Positions 48,868-59,012 are shown, numbered from the stretch's first letter. The stretch: DNA of 64,000 nt from a gamma proteobacterium HIMB30 (GCA_000227525.2 AGIG01000002.1:1-64000), one strand, 5' to 3'. A program made the numbers and translations. The notes: generated by a model from the sequence alone, not told the origin.

Positions 48868-49977
48868 CTAAATTAAGGGTAGATCGACTGCGATTCCTGA
48901 CCGAACACAATCCTCACAATGCACGTCGAATCGCGCTTCAGTTTGCATCGCCTCGACCGACACCATTCCAACAGCGATGTTTGAGTCAAGTCGTGGGCTG
49001 AATGCTGCTGCAGACACATAGCCAACATCACGCCCTTGTTGACTGATCTGCCATCGATGCTCGTTGGTCCCTGTAAGTTTTGGACCATCCATAAGAATTC
49101 CTTTGAATCGTCGATTCACGCCATGGTCGCGAATCTTCAGAAGCGCATCCTTTCCGATAAAATCCGACGATTGCTCAAGATCAATAAATCGATCCAATCC
49201 CAGTTCAAATGGATTGCTCTTGTCGTCGGTGTCAGCACCATAGGAAATTAATCCACTTTCAACCCGCTCAATGTAGTTTGGCGCCCCAGGCCCAATCTGG
49301 TAGGCCCGACCTGCTTCTTTCACTTGCTCCCAGAGCGCTGTTCCAAATCGACTGTCCATCAAATAAATTTCGTAGCCACCCTGCTTCGACCAACCTGAAC
49401 GGGCAACAATGACGGGAATTGATCCCAGCATTGTTTTTTGAAATCCGAAATATTTGAGATCACTGATCCAGTGACCAAAGAGTTCAACCAAGACGGCCTC
49501 CGCTTTGGGACCTTGAACAGCCAAAGGAGACACATCCGGCTCAATGACCTCAACATCCAATGCGTACGCGCCAGCAATCCCGGCGGCCCACAATGCAATA
49601 TCGTAATCAGCAATGGAAAGCCAAATCTCATCATCCGCCACTTGCAATAACACGGGATCGTTGATCAATCGGCCGTGGAAATCACATAAGGGCGCATACT
49701 TACCTTGGCCGATTGTCAGACCATCGAGGTTACGTCCCGTCAGTAATCTCGCTAAAGCGAGAGAGTCGGGGCCTTTCAGCGCAACCTGCCGCTCAACACC
49801 CACATCCCACATTGCGACCCCGTGAATGAGTCGTTCATATTCAGCGACCGGATCGCCGTAACTTGTCGGCATATACATGTGGTTATAGACCGAGGCGGCT
49901 TGCAATCCGTCGCGGATGGCCGCCTCAAAAAAAGGACTTTTTCGGACCCGCGGGCCAACTGAAAGTTGGATAGGCAT
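48868..49977 (-). CDS. dmdA: DMSP demethylase (GcvT-fold, THF-dependent)
   Basis: 369 residues from the ATG at 49977; a GTG three codons earlier is possible. It has the GcvT fold, but the detailed pattern is that of DmdA rather than GcvT: VYNHMYMPTSYGDP, MWDVGVERQVALKGPD, INDPVLLQVADDEIWLSIADYD, EPDVSPLAVQGPKAEAV, KYFGFQK, RSGWSKQGGYEIYL, GAPNYIERVESGLISYG. DmdA moves a methyl group from dimethylsulfoniopropionate to THF, giving 5-methyl-THF and methylmercaptopropionate. The true gcvT lies at 51503. The dmdB-like gene follows at once. Family assignment is from motif memory and would be settled by a tree. Confidence 0.85.
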   Translation of the reverse strand: MPIQLSVGPRVRKSPFFEAAIRDGLQAASVYNHMYMPTSYGDPVAEYERLIHGVAMWDVGVERQVALKGPDSLALARLLTGRNLDGLTIGQGKYAPLCDFHGRLINDPVLLQVADDEIWLSIADYDIALWAAGIAGAYALDVEVIEPDVSPLAVQGPKAEAVLVELFGHWISDLKYFGFQKTMLGSIPVIVARSGWSKQGGYEIYLMDSRFGTALWEQVKEAGRAYQIGPGAPNYIERVESGLISYGADTDDKSNPFELGLDRFIDLEQSSDFIGKDALLKIRDHGVNRRFKGILMDGPKLTGTNEHRWQISQQGRDVGYVSAAAFSPRLDSNIAVGMVSVEAMQTEARFDVHCEDCVRSGIAVDLPLI

Positions 49978-50250
49978 GTCAAGCACACTCTTCTAATTAT
50001 TGTTGAAATTGTCCGCTAACCACCGTTATCCCGGAATCGTCACGTCAAGTCAATCTGCACACTCTGACTCGCCTCATCCCGTGTCGAAGTCATCTTTCGC
50101 AAATGCAGTTGAATCAGTTTGATGCACAACGCGCTTGCCGGTTCGAGAGGTGGTAGGCATCACTTTTGGATCGCCGTGGTTCGCTCAAGAGTCATGCTTG
50201 ACCATCATTACCAAGGCACATGCTTTGCTAAAGCTCTTGGACGCAACCCC
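49978..50250. other. Non-coding gap upstream of dmdA
   Basis: 273 bases between the MTHFR-like stop and the dmdA start. It holds a short hairpin GCTTT-GCT-AAAGC (50222-50234) without a T-run and another weak stem TCAAG/CTTGA near 50187. A 28-codon frame (50160-50074, minus) is present but has no ribosome site. No convincing promoter pair was found, although a dmdA promoter is expected here. Confidence 0.5.
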
Positions 50251-51102
50251 CTATCGCGTTCCAGACATCGCAAGTTTGAGTGCGAATCTGGCGGTTTGCG
50301 AAAAATCACCAAACGAATAAAAGTGTAGCGACTGTAACTGGGATGGAGAGTGTTGGTTGACGTGTGGTGCGAGATCAGCGATCAAATCGTACGGATCTTG
50401 AACTGACAGTAATTTAGTCACGTGACGTGCCTGTTTTTTCAAGAACTGTAACGACGGACCGACGCCGGAAATCAATGCAAAATGCAAAAGCGTCTTCAAC
50501 TGAGCTGGGCCCGCTAAACCAACCCGAATCGGTAACTGGTTACCATCCGCTCGAATCTCAGATTCCCAACGAACAATAGCTTGAGCATCAAAACAAAACT
50601 GTGTCTCCAGATACATTGCTATACCCGTTTCTTGTGCAAACTGATTTTTTTGTTTGAGGGCTTTTTTCAACTCTGCCTCTGGAATATCCGGACTGCCTTC
50701 GGGGTGGCCGGCAACCCCAATCTTGCGAATTCCGACCTGTTGCAACAATCCAGTCTCAAGGACCTCGATGGCGCTTTTAAAATCACCCACAGGAGACTGA
50801 TACCCGCCGGCGATTAATAGAATTTCGGTGACATCGACCTCTCGGTAAGAGGCAAGCATGTTCTCGAGCACGCTGATCGATGCGAGACCTCGAGCCGCAA
50901 TATGCGGTACAGGATTCATTTCTTGGGCCGCAAGTTGTTGAACTGTCGCCGTCATCAACGCCGGATCCGCGCCTGGAATCGCAGTCACATTCACTGTCGT
51001 TCCAATCGGTAATATGCGCCTGAAGTCCTCAATTTTTGTTTTCTTTGATGGAGTGAACTCAATGGACCAGTTCTGCATTGCGAATTGAATTTGCTCTGAC
51101 AT
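50251..51102 (-). CDS. Methylenetetrahydrofolate reductase-like protein
   Basis: 283 residues with a divergent MTHFR barrel: WSIEFTPSKK at the start replaces the usual FEFFPPKT but keeps the glutamate, NPVPHIAARG corresponds to [23 protein letters not shown] to VALRGDP, and KIGVAGHPEGSPDI, YLETQFCFDA and IRVGLAGPAQLKTLL follow in order. It is clearly not a copy of the MetF at 9525. Being upstream of dmdA, it most likely runs in the oxidative direction, turning the 5-methyl-THF from demethylation into methylene-THF. It diverges from the gcv riboswitch. Confidence 0.8.
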   Translation of the reverse strand: MSEQIQFAMQNWSIEFTPSKKTKIEDFRRILPIGTTVNVTAIPGADPALMTATVQQLAAQEMNPVPHIAARGLASISVLENMLASYREVDVTEILLIAGGYQSPVGDFKSAIEVLETGLLQQVGIRKIGVAGHPEGSPDIPEAELKKALKQKNQFAQETGIAMYLETQFCFDAQAIVRWESEIRADGNQLPIRVGLAGPAQLKTLLHFALISGVGPSLQFLKKQARHVTKLLSVQDPYDLIADLAPHVNQHSPSQLQSLHFYSFGDFSQTARFALKLAMSGTR

Positions 51103-51200
51103 CCCCTCTCCACAGACTTTGCATTCGACAAGGAGAGCGATTGAAGCATCTTCTCAAGTGAAAAGACAATGCGATCTAAATTTGGCGAGTGAGGTCGTCA

Positions 51201-51281
51201 TCAGGCAGCCTCATTACGAGCACCTAAAGGTTTATCGATCCACATCCTGAACTTGCGGATTGCCGGGCTTTCCGTCATCAT
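51201..51281 (-). CDS. Candidate 26-residue small ORF upstream of the MTHFR-like gene
   Basis: ATG ATG at 51281 preceded by a strong ribosome site (GGAGG within GGAGGGAGA), stop at 51201. The product would be basic (MMTESPAIRKFRMWIDKPLG then ARNEAA). It lies about 100 bases before the MTHFR-like start on the same strand, so it could be a leader peptide or a small protein. Length alone gives no proof that it is translated. Confidence 0.3.
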   Translation of the reverse strand: MMTESPAIRKFRMWIDKPLGARNEAA

Positions 51282-51313
51282 TCTCCCTCCTCAGTGTTCT
51301 TCATAACACACGT

Positions 51314-51470
51314 CGTATCGGGAGAGTGCGTAAGCCGCCGAAGGAGCAACCGACCCGGAAACTCTCAGGCAACAGGACCGTTACGTCGTCGCGAGGATCT
51401 GGAAAGTAGCTGACTACGCTCACCGAAGGAGTAAGGGATGTATCCTGAATCTCTCAGGTCAATGACAGAT
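51314..51470 (+). promoter_or_regulatory. Tandem glycine riboswitch (two aptamers) of the gcv operon
   Basis: Aptamer I, 51314-51385: P1 CGTA.CGG/CCG.TACG, GGGAGAG, the conserved GCCGAAGGAGCAA core, and ACTCTCAGGCAACAGGACCG. Aptamer II, 51397-51470: P1 ATCTG/CAGAT, CACCGAAGGAGTAA and ATCTCTCAGGTCAATGACAG. This is the classical cooperative pair. ATGAC/GTCAT (51462-51476) overlaps the end of aptamer II and could be part of the expression platform. Glycine riboswitches ahead of gcv genes normally turn expression on when glycine is abundant. Aptamer II has GGAAAG where GGAGAG is usual, a mild departure. Confidence 0.95.
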
Positions 51471-51502
51471 GGGTCATGCGAAACAGCCTGCAAGGAGCAT
51501 GC

Positions 51503-52612
51503 ATGACAGATCTACACTCACTAGCACTCGAATCATTCCATACGGAGCAAGGTGCGAAGTTCGCCCCATTTGCCGGCTACAAAATGCCCATTCAATACCC
51601 CCTTGGTGTCAAAGGCGAACATCTCCATACCCGCGAGTCGGTTGGTTTGTTTGATGTGTCACACATGGGTCAACTGCTGGTCGAGGGGCCCGGCATTACC
51701 GAAGCGCTTGAGACACTGGTTCCAGCCGCGCTTCAGGAAATGGCGCCCGGACAGATCCGTTATTCTCAGTTGACGCTCAATAACGGTGGAATTCTGGATG
51801 ATTTGATGTTGACCCGCTGGAATGACACCACATGGGGGCTTGTCGTCAATGGAGCCTGTAAGCACGTCGATATGGAACATATGCGGGCAATGCTGCCCGA
51901 CTCAATTCAAATGAACTATCTGGATACGCATGCATTGATCGCAGTGCAAGGCCCAAGAGCGCGCGATGCGTTGACACGGATGATGCCGGAGGCAGGCGAG
52001 CTTGTTTTTATGCGCGCGGTTCAGACCACGTGGAGCGGTCACCCCATTACGCTGTCTTGTTGCGGCTACACCGGCGAAGACGGTTACGAAATTTCGATTG
52101 CAAATACACACGCTCAAGAGCTTGCAGAGGCATTAACCACACTTGAAGAAACGACTTGGGTCGGTCTTGGTGCGAGAAATTCATTGCGGCTGGAAACCGG
52201 TCTGTGTCTCTACGGAAATGACCTGACAATCGAAACCACGCCAATCGAAGCCGATCTTCTCTGGTCGATTCAAAAGCGTCGCCGGACAAATGGTGGCTTT
52301 CTAGGAGCAGACACCATTCTTCAGCAAATCAATGACGGACCACCGCGCAAGCGAGTTGGCATTGCGCCTGCCGACGGTCGCACACCACTTCGAGATCACA
52401 CTCTACTTAAAAACAGCGCAGGGGATGAGGTTGGCGAAATCACTTCTGGTGGATTCGGACCAACCTTTGAAGGACCTATTGCCATGGGCTATGTCACTCA
52501 CAATATGAGTACACCCGGTACTGAATTATTTGCAGAGGTTAGAGGCAAATCACTCCCGTGCACTGTCTGTGACCCAATCTTTGTTCAACAGCGCTACGTA
52601 CGCTCACTGTAA
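51503..52612 (+). CDS. gcvT: Aminomethyltransferase (glycine cleavage T-protein)
   Basis: 369 residues from the ATG at 51503, preceded by AAGGAG; a frame open nine codons earlier runs into the riboswitch end and is not used. GcvT features: [51 protein letters not shown] with the catalytic Asp, [33 protein letters not shown] and KKRVGI-like RKRVGI. It takes the aminomethyl group from GcvH and makes methylene-THF plus ammonia. First gene of the gcvTHP-lipA operon. Confidence 0.96.
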   Translation: MTDLHSLALESFHTEQGAKFAPFAGYKMPIQYPLGVKGEHLHTRESVGLFDVSHMGQLLVEGPGITEALETLVPAALQEMAPGQIRYSQLTLNNGGILDDLMLTRWNDTTWGLVVNGACKHVDMEHMRAMLPDSIQMNYLDTHALIAVQGPRARDALTRMMPEAGELVFMRAVQTTWSGHPITLSCCGYTGEDGYEISIANTHAQELAEALTTLEETTWVGLGARNSLRLETGLCLYGNDLTIETTPIEADLLWSIQKRRRTNGGFLGADTILQQINDGPPRKRVGIAPADGRTPLRDHTLLKNSAGDEVGEITSGGFGPTFEGPIAMGYVTHNMSTPGTELFAEVRGKSLPCTVCDPIFVQQRYVRSL

Positions 52613-52632
52613 GCCACAAAAAGGACCCTGTT

Positions 52633-53007
52633 ATGACTGTTAAATATACACGCGAGCACGAATGGATCCGTATCGAAGGTGATTTAGCCACCGTCGGCAT
52701 TACTTTTTATGCTCAAGAACAACTTGGTGATGTTGTCTTTGTCGAACTTCCCGAAGCCGATACGTCTGCTGATCAAGGTGCAGAAGTGGCGGTTGTTGAA
52801 TCAGTCAAAGCAGCCAGTGACATTTATGCCCCAGTCACTGGAACGATTATCGAATCCAATAGCGAACTTTCAGAACGACCAGAGCTTGTCAATGAAGACC
52901 CGGAGAATGACGGTTGGTTCTTCAAAATGCAGTTATCTGATCCATCTGAGCTCGATGATTTGCTTGACGAAGCTGACTATCAAGCATTCATTCAGGAAGA
53001 GTTGTAA
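52633..53007 (+). CDS. gcvH: Glycine cleavage system H protein
   Basis: 124 residues: YTREHEWI near the start, the lipoyl-attachment motif [17 protein letters not shown] with Lys59, and [16 protein letters not shown]. GcvH shuttles the methylamine group between GcvP and GcvT on a lipoyl arm. AAAAAGGA precedes the ATG. The lipoyl synthase gene is in the same operon, two genes on. Confidence 0.97.
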   Translation: MTVKYTREHEWIRIEGDLATVGITFYAQEQLGDVVFVELPEADTSADQGAEVAVVESVKAASDIYAPVTGTIIESNSELSERPELVNEDPENDGWFFKMQLSDPSELDDLLDEADYQAFIQEEL

Positions 53008-53019
53008 GGGGTAGTTTTA

Positions 53020-55851
53020 GTGAATCAGGAAAAGACATTTCGTGACCGCCACATCGGCTTATCCGATGAGGACCGGGCTTTGATGCTCCAAACACTGGGG
53101 CTTCAATCGATGGATGAACTCGCAACACAAGTGGTTCCCGAGAATATTCGTAAACGGACACGGATGTCTCTTCCTCATGCAGTCTCAGAAGTCGATGCGC
53201 TTGCTGAGCTCAAGGCCATTGCCTCAAAGAATCAGGTCGTGCGAACGCTGATTGGTCAGGGGTATTACCACACGCTGACACCGGCGGTGATTCAGCGAAA
53301 TGTGCTTGAGAATCCTGCGTGGTATACGGCCTATACCCCCTATCAACCCGAGATTTCGCAAGGTCGTCTGGAGGCGCTCTTCAACTATCAAACGATGGTC
53401 GTTGAATTGACTGGAATGGCTGTCGCCAACGCATCACTGCTCGACGAAGGTACTGCAGCTGCAGAAGCAATGACGCTCTGCGAGCGAAGCTCCAAATCCA
53501 AATCAAAACGCTTCTACGTGGCCTCGAATTTATTTACACAAACACGTGCTGTGATTGAAACTCGCGCCAAACCCCTCGGATTCGAATTGATCGAGTTTGA
53601 TGCCCACAACAGTCCCGATTTCGACGATGCGTTTGGTCTTATCGTTCAATATACCGGTCACGATGGATCAGTGGTTGATCTTGCACCGATCATTCAAAAA
53701 GCCAAAGACAAAGGCATTCTGACGATCGTCACCGCTGATATTTTGAGTCTCACTCTATTAGAGGGACCAGGACATTTAGGTGCGGACATTTGCCTCGGCT
53801 CGACACAACGTTTTGGCGTCCCAATGGGCAACGGCGGGCCACACGCAGCATTTTTTGCTGTGGCCGACAAACTGAAACGGAACATCCCTGGCCGCCTTGT
53901 CGGACAGTCGATTGACTCAGAGGGACGTGACGCCTTCCGCCTCACGCTGCAAACGCGTGAACAACACATCCGGCGCGAAAAAGCGACAAGCAACATTTGC
54001 ACCGCGCAAGTACTACTGGCCAACATTGCTGGATTTTATGCGTGCTATCACGGTCCATCAGGCTTGACTGCGCAGGCGGAACGCGTGCATCACCTTGCAT
54101 CCCGCTTCCATCAGGGAATCAAGGCTCAGGGGAATACGGTCAACCAAACCTTTTTCGATACGGTATCAGTGCGGGTAGCTGATGCTGATGCTATTGTCAG
54201 TCAAGCGCTCAAAAGTGGGTTTAACATCCATAAAGCCAATGAGACGACGGTTTCTGTGTCGTTTGATGAAGCCTCCAATGATGGCGAACTCGAGACACTG
54301 GCTTCAGTATTTGGAATTGAGTTGGGTGAAGGTGGCGTGACGCTTCCCAAGCAGTTGCACCGACAGACCGATTTCATGACTCAAGAGGCTTTTAATTCGC
54401 ATCATTCTGAAACCGAGATGATGCGGTACCTACGAAAATTATCCGATCGTGACCTCGCCCTCGATCGCGCAATGATTCCGTTGGGATCGTGCACAATGAA
54501 GTTAAATGCGGCTTCTGAGATGGCACCAATCACTTGGCCTGAATTTGCGAATATTCATCCATTTGCTCCGGCCAATCAGCGTCTTGGTTACCAGGAGATG
54601 ATACAAAACTTAAATGACTGGCTGGCTGAAATCACTGACTATGCCGGTATTTCATTGCAGCCAAACTCAGGCGCACAAGGTGAGTATGCAGGCCTACTCG
54701 CGATACAGGGGTATCATCATTCTCGAGGGGATACCGACCGCACCATTTGTCTCGTACCCTCATCGGCGCATGGAACGAATCCAGCATCTGCACAAATGGT
54801 CGGCCTCGATGTTGTGGTCATTGGGTGTGACCGAGACGGAAATATTGATCTCGACGATCTAAACGACAAACTCGAGCAATACGGAACCAAAGTGTCGTGC
54901 CTCATGATCACCTATCCATCGACACACGGGGTATTTGAAACCCATGTGCAAGAGGTATGTCAACGTGTGCATTCTGTGGGCGGGCAAATCTATCTCGATG
55001 GAGCGAACCTCAATGCGCAAGTTGGACTGACAAGTCCAGGCCTTGTTGGCTCTGATGTATCCCATCTAAATTTGCACAAAACATTCTGTATTCCACACGG
55101 TGGAGGTGGTCCAGGTGTTGGTCCAATTGGTGTTGCTGAACACTTAACGCCTTTCATGCCGGGACATCCTGAATTGCCATCTGAATCGCCGGTGGGTCCT
55201 GTATCGGCGGCGCCATTCGGCTCAGCGATGATTTTGCCAATCTCTTGGATGTATATCCGCATGATGGGCCCTGATGGCCTGACAGATGCGACCGAGAATG
55301 CCATTTTATCGGCGAACTACATCGCCAAGCGCTTAGCGCCACACTATCCGATCTTGTACACGGATGCTCAGGGGTTGATCGCGCACGAATGCATCCTCGA
55401 CACAAGAGTGGTCAAAGAAAGCGCTGGAGTGACTGTGGACGATATCGCAAAGCGATTGATTGATTACGGATTCCATGCGCCGACCATGAGCTGGCCAGTA
55501 GCCGGTACATTGATGATCGAACCGACCGAGAGTGAGCCACTGAGTGAACTCGATAGATTCTGTGAAGCCATGATTGCCATTCGTCACGAAATCGCAGCGA
55601 TCGAATCAGGCAATGGATCAGCGGACAACTCGATTCTTCGCCATGCTCCTTACACCGTTGAGGCGGTCGCCGCGGATCAATGGCCTCATACGTTCTCACG
55701 TCAGCAGGCCGCATTCCCGTTAAGCTCGTTGAAGACCGATCGCTACTGGCCGCCTGTGGCTCGAATTGATAATGTCTATGGCGACCGCAATCTGGTGTGC
55801 AGTTGTCCACCACTTTCGGAGTACACCGATAAACCAACGGAAGCCGCATGA
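53020..55851 (+). CDS. gcvP: Glycine dehydrogenase (decarboxylating), P-protein
   Basis: 943 residues, the single-chain form. Start is a GTG at 53020 with AAGGGG upstream. N-terminal half: [46 protein letters not shown]-terminal catalytic half: [37 protein letters not shown], and PLP-lysine motif [18 protein letters not shown] (Lys near residue 686). It decarboxylates glycine and loads GcvH. Its stop overlaps lipA by ATGA. Confidence 0.97.
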   Translation: MNQEKTFRDRHIGLSDEDRALMLQTLGLQSMDELATQVVPENIRKRTRMSLPHAVSEVDALAELKAIASKNQVVRTLIGQGYYHTLTPAVIQRNVLENPAWYTAYTPYQPEISQGRLEALFNYQTMVVELTGMAVANASLLDEGTAAAEAMTLCERSSKSKSKRFYVASNLFTQTRAVIETRAKPLGFELIEFDAHNSPDFDDAFGLIVQYTGHDGSVVDLAPIIQKAKDKGILTIVTADILSLTLLEGPGHLGADICLGSTQRFGVPMGNGGPHAAFFAVADKLKRNIPGRLVGQSIDSEGRDAFRLTLQTREQHIRREKATSNICTAQVLLANIAGFYACYHGPSGLTAQAERVHHLASRFHQGIKAQGNTVNQTFFDTVSVRVADADAIVSQALKSGFNIHKANETTVSVSFDEASNDGELETLASVFGIELGEGGVTLPKQLHRQTDFMTQEAFNSHHSETEMMRYLRKLSDRDLALDRAMIPLGSCTMKLNAASEMAPITWPEFANIHPFAPANQRLGYQEMIQNLNDWLAEITDYAGISLQPNSGAQGEYAGLLAIQGYHHSRGDTDRTICLVPSSAHGTNPASAQMVGLDVVVIGCDRDGNIDLDDLNDKLEQYGTKVSCLMITYPSTHGVFETHVQEVCQRVHSVGGQIYLDGANLNAQVGLTSPGLVGSDVSHLNLHKTFCIPHGGGGPGVGPIGVAEHLTPFMPGHPELPSESPVGPVSAAPFGSAMILPISWMYIRMMGPDGLTDATENAILSANYIAKRLAPHYPILYTDAQGLIAHECILDTRVVKESAGVTVDDIAKRLIDYGFHAPTMSWPVAGTLMIEPTESEPLSELDRFCEAMIAIRHEIAAIESGNGSADNSILRHAPYTVEAVAADQWPHTFSRQQAAFPLSSLKTDRYWPPVARIDNVYGDRNLVCSCPPLSEYTDKPTEAA

Positions 55852-56870
55852 CAGAATACAAAGCGCGCCCAAAAAGTGGCGATAAAATCATCAACGACGT
55901 TGGCGTGAAGGCGATCAAAAATGGCCAAAAACGCCGAACTGGTGAGCAAGCACCACGAGGCGACAAGCCAAAATGGTTGCGCTTTGTGAGCCCAGGTGGC
56001 GAGGGCTATCAAGCGGTTAAAAAAATCGTCCGTACGCACCGGTTGTCAACGGTGTGCGAAGAGGCGATGTGTCCTAACATTGGCGAATGCTGGAGCGCAG
56101 GGACTGCGACAATCATGCTGATGGGATCGGTTTGTACGCGAGCATGTCAATTTTGTGCAGTTGATACCGGAAACCCCAAGGGATGGCTCGATCTCGATGA
56201 GCCGAAAAATACTGCCGAATCCGTTGCCTTGATGGGCCTCAAGTATGTGGTTCTCACTAGCGTCAATCGTGATGACCTCGGTGATGGTGGAGCGAACCAT
56301 TTCGCTGCAACTGTACGTGCGATAAAAAAACGAAGCCCAGAAACAGCTGTCGAGGCATTAACTCCTGACTTTCAGGGAGTCATGTCAGACGTTGAGAAAC
56401 TCATTGACTCGGAACTTGATGTGTTTGCTCAGAATGTTGAGACAGTCGAACGTCTCACTCATCCAATCCGAGACCCACGCGCGAGCTATCAACAAACGCT
56501 TTCGGTGCTTGCACATGCAAAACAACATCGTCCGCAAGTGTTAACGAAAACGAGTCTGATGTTGGGGCTTGGGGAGACTGAGGATGAAATCAAACAAGCC
56601 ATGGACGACATGCGTGAACATGATGTTGATATTGTGACCTTCGGGCAGTATCTCAGACCCACGGTCAACCACTTGCCAGTTGATCGCTACGTTGCGCCTG
56701 AAGCCTTCGATCGCTACCGCGAATGGGGGCTCGAGCGTGGGTTCCTCGAAGTTGTCTCAGGTCCAATGGTTCGCTCCAGCTATCGGGCCGAGCAAGCACT
56801 TTTGAAAAATAATGCAGGAATTTCGAATGCCACATTGAATGAGCGTTCAATCCCGATCAAACAACTATGA
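55848..56870 (+). CDS. lipA: Lipoyl synthase
   Basis: 340 residues, radical SAM. Auxiliary cluster cysteines C70, C75 and C81 ([12 protein letters not shown]), the radical SAM triad C96, C100 and C103 (CTRACQFC), and [19 protein letters not shown] and the terminal VRSSYRAEQ are present. It inserts sulfur into octanoyl groups, making the lipoyl cofactor of GcvH and 2-oxoacid dehydrogenases. Placement in the gcv operon, rather than beside lipB, puts cofactor synthesis under the glycine riboswitch. The N-terminus carries a basic extension of about 40 residues. Confidence 0.96.
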   Translation: MTEYKARPKSGDKIINDVGVKAIKNGQKRRTGEQAPRGDKPKWLRFVSPGGEGYQAVKKIVRTHRLSTVCEEAMCPNIGECWSAGTATIMLMGSVCTRACQFCAVDTGNPKGWLDLDEPKNTAESVALMGLKYVVLTSVNRDDLGDGGANHFAATVRAIKKRSPETAVEALTPDFQGVMSDVEKLIDSELDVFAQNVETVERLTHPIRDPRASYQQTLSVLAHAKQHRPQVLTKTSLMLGLGETEDEIKQAMDDMREHDVDIVTFGQYLRPTVNHLPVDRYVAPEAFDRYREWGLERGFLEVVSGPMVRSSYRAEQALLKNNAGISNATLNERSIPIKQL

Positions 56871-57988
56871 AATTAGGAGTTTTTTTCGCTCTAATCGCAG
56901 CCTTCGGACTCACGGGGTGCCAGAACCCGGTTCGTGATCCTATCGATTCGGTCGTCCAAGTTGTCACAGATCCAAAGAAAGAGATTCAAAAAGGAATTCG
57001 GCAGTATCCATTTGCGATAGCACAATCTGGCGGCGATTTAACCCAATTTCCAGTGACCTCCGCCTACCTCAACGGACTCATTCAGCGCTTGGCGAGGACT
57101 GCAAACTCCCCATTCCCTTGGGAAATTCGGTTGATCAATGATGGATCCATCAACGCCTGGGCGCTACCCGGTGGCAAAATGGGAGTGAACTACGGCCTCG
57201 TGTTAGCAGCTGAAACTGAGGCGGAGCTGGTATCGGTTTTAGGCCATGAAATGGCCCACAGTATTGAGCTTCACGGTACTGGTCGCGAGACATTCGGGGC
57301 TTTGGTTGGTTTGGCCGCACAAGTCATCGAAATCGGGATCTCTGAACCAGGAACAAAACCTGGATCAAATCGAATCATTGGGCTCGGTCAGAATATCTTG
57401 ATGGGTCAGTACAGCCAATCCAATGAGTTGGAGGCAGATCGGGTCGGCGTTGACCTGATGGTCCATGCGGGATTTGATCCTCGAGGTGCGGTTGGCATGC
57501 AGGAAAAGCTCGCGAAACTTGGTGCAGGTGGAAATTCTGTCGCGCGGAAATTACTCGGAACTCACCCGATCAGTCGTGAGCGTCTCGCCGCGATCAAATC
57601 AGAAGTGAATCGTTTTGCAGCGACTGGTCAGTCAATGAGTCGCGAATTTGTCGACGCTCAAACGGAAATTAAGACCCTGGAATCCGGTTTGAAACTTGTC
57701 AACGAAGCCAGGAAAGCAGGCGCCAATGAGCAGTTTCCAGAGGCGCTACAGCTCATTCGACGCGCCTTGAAAATTCTTCCCAATGAACACAGTGTCTGGC
57801 GTCTTCAGGCTGAATTACTCGTCGCCAATCAAGAACCCAATCAGGCAGTACAGTCAGCTTTGAAAGTTCGCGAGCTCAATCCAAAAGATCCCATCAGCGA
57901 GTTACTCCTGGGTTACTGTTACGCGGCGGCCGGTGATACACTCAATTCTGAACGAGCAAAGCAACGCGCTCGATCGTTGGTTTTATAA
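56867..57988 (+). CDS. M48-family zinc metallopeptidase, lipoprotein
   Basis: 373 residues. A lipoprotein signal (GLTGC, lipid Cys18) is followed by the M48 domain: zinc motif HEMAH (His127, Glu128, His131) and [20 protein letters not shown] providing the third ligand, then [12 protein letters not shown]. The C-terminal 90 residues look like TPR repeats. This fits the BepA/LoiP class of periplasmic outer-membrane quality-control proteases. The start overlaps lipA by ATGA, so it may be cotranscribed with the gcv operon, although the functions seem unrelated. Confidence 0.88.
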   Translation: MKLGVFFALIAAFGLTGCQNPVRDPIDSVVQVVTDPKKEIQKGIRQYPFAIAQSGGDLTQFPVTSAYLNGLIQRLARTANSPFPWEIRLINDGSINAWALPGGKMGVNYGLVLAAETEAELVSVLGHEMAHSIELHGTGRETFGALVGLAAQVIEIGISEPGTKPGSNRIIGLGQNILMGQYSQSNELEADRVGVDLMVHAGFDPRGAVGMQEKLAKLGAGGNSVARKLLGTHPISRERLAAIKSEVNRFAATGQSMSREFVDAQTEIKTLESGLKLVNEARKAGANEQFPEALQLIRRALKILPNEHSVWRLQAELLVANQEPNQAVQSALKVRELNPKDPISELLLGYCYAAAGDTLNSERAKQRARSLVL

Positions 57989-58026
57989 CGACCATCTCTA
58001 CACATCGCACTGCCCCAGGATCCGTC

Positions 58027-58323
58027 ATGCAAAAACTGATGTCTGTCTTTAAAGCTGAGTCACCTGGACAGTTGATCGTTATTTTTATTGTGTTCGCAGT
58101 CACCGGCTCGACAGCTGTGTATGCGGCCGGGCCTGTTCTTGATTTTTTTGGGATTAATTCAGAGACGCTGCCGCCCTGGATTTTTTGGCCACTCCGAATT
58201 CTCGTGATCTTCCCTGTCTATCAATGCTTACTCATCATCATTGGCACCATGGCAGGACAATTTAAGTACTTTTGGGAATTTGAGAAAAAGTTTCTCCGTC
58301 GCATTGGCATTCGACTCCCTTAA
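58027..58323 (+). CDS. Small membrane protein, DUF6787-like
   Basis: 98 residues with two membrane helices (LIVIFIVFAVTGSTAVYAAG; WPLRILVIFPVYQCLLIIIGTMAG) and a basic end FKYFWEFEKKFLRRIGIRLP. The pattern TGS near the first helix and FWEFEKK after the second resembles DUF6787, a family of unknown function; this is from memory. The last four bases overlap the convergent FAH-family gene. Confidence 0.6.
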   Translation: MQKLMSVFKAESPGQLIVIFIVFAVTGSTAVYAAGPVLDFFGINSETLPPWIFWPLRILVIFPVYQCLLIIIGTMAGQFKYFWEFEKKFLRRIGIRLP

Positions 58324-59000
58324 ACAAGCTGAATGGCTAGATCCTCCAAGCCATCGATCCGGCCAACCAGATGATCACCACGAGTCACAGCACCCACGCC
58401 TGACGGTGTTCCCGTAAAGATCAAGTCACCTGCTTTCAACTCCTGGAGTGTTGAAAGAAAAGCGATGAGCTCAGTGGGGTTGTACGCCATTTGGTTGATG
58501 TTCCCCGCCTGACGTCGCTGATCATTCACGTCAAGGGTAATTGCAGCGTTGTCCATCGCTGGCAGTTCGGCCTTTGGAGTCACCCGACCCATCACGCCAG
58601 CATCATCAAAATTTTTAGCAATTTCCCAAGGACGGCCTTTCTCTTTAGCTTCTGCCTGACGATCACGACGCGTGAAATCAAGGCCCACTGCATAACCGAA
58701 GATAGCGGATTGCGCTTCTTCCAGGCTTAAATTAGACCCTCCGTGACCCAAGACTGCGACAAGCTCAACTTCGTGGTGCAGGTCATCTGTGTGACTTGGA
58801 TAGCGAACCTCTGGGCCAAAAGTCAGTGCATCAAAACTTTTCTGAAAATGAAACGGCGCTTTACGATCAACCTCACCACCCATTTCTTTGGCATGCTCTT
58901 CATAATTTTTGGCGATGCAAAAGATACGATTCACTGATAGACGACGATTGTCTGTTGTTAAAAATTCAGGGTGGGCTGGGGAATTCCAATTCATCGACAT
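58320..59000 (-). CDS. Fumarylacetoacetate hydrolase family protein
   Basis: About 226 residues from the ATG at 59000 (GAGG seven bases upstream); ATGs at 59003 and 58994 are alternatives. FAH-fold features: RIFCIAKNYEEHAKEMGG, HHEVELVAVLG with metal-binding glutamates, VGLDFTRRDRQAEAKEKGRPW and the end ELKAGDLIFTGTPSGVGAV. Close relatives act as fumarylpyruvate hydrolase or oxaloacetate decarboxylase; the substrate here is open. It diverges from the PTPS-family gene with only 25 bases between starts. Confidence 0.87.
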   Translation of the reverse strand: MSMNWNSPAHPEFLTTDNRRLSVNRIFCIAKNYEEHAKEMGGEVDRKAPFHFQKSFDALTFGPEVRYPSHTDDLHHEVELVAVLGHGGSNLSLEEAQSAIFGYAVGLDFTRRDRQAEAKEKGRPWEIAKNFDDAGVMGRVTPKAELPAMDNAAITLDVNDQRRQAGNINQMAYNPTELIAFLSTLQELKAGDLIFTGTPSGVGAVTRGDHLVGRIDGLEDLAIQLV

Positions 59001-59012
59001 CATGAAACCTCG

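Noticed and set aside
48868..49977. Reading this gene as a second gcvT
   Set aside because: It has the GcvT fold, but its motifs (RSGWSKQGGYEIYL, VERQVALKGPD, SPLAVQGPKAEAV) fit DmdA, and an intact gcvT in its own riboswitch operon lies nearby.
50074..50160. 28-codon minus-strand frame (MPTTSRTGKRVV...) in the gap before dmdA
   Set aside because: No ribosome site, no similarity, and frames of this length are expected by chance.
50140..50165. GGTTCGA resembling a tRNA T-loop
   Set aside because: The flanking five bases on each side do not pair, and no acceptor or anticodon arm could be placed around it.
55412..55966. 184-codon open frame on the minus strand
   Set aside because: Antisense to gcvP and lipA; no ribosome site or family resemblance.
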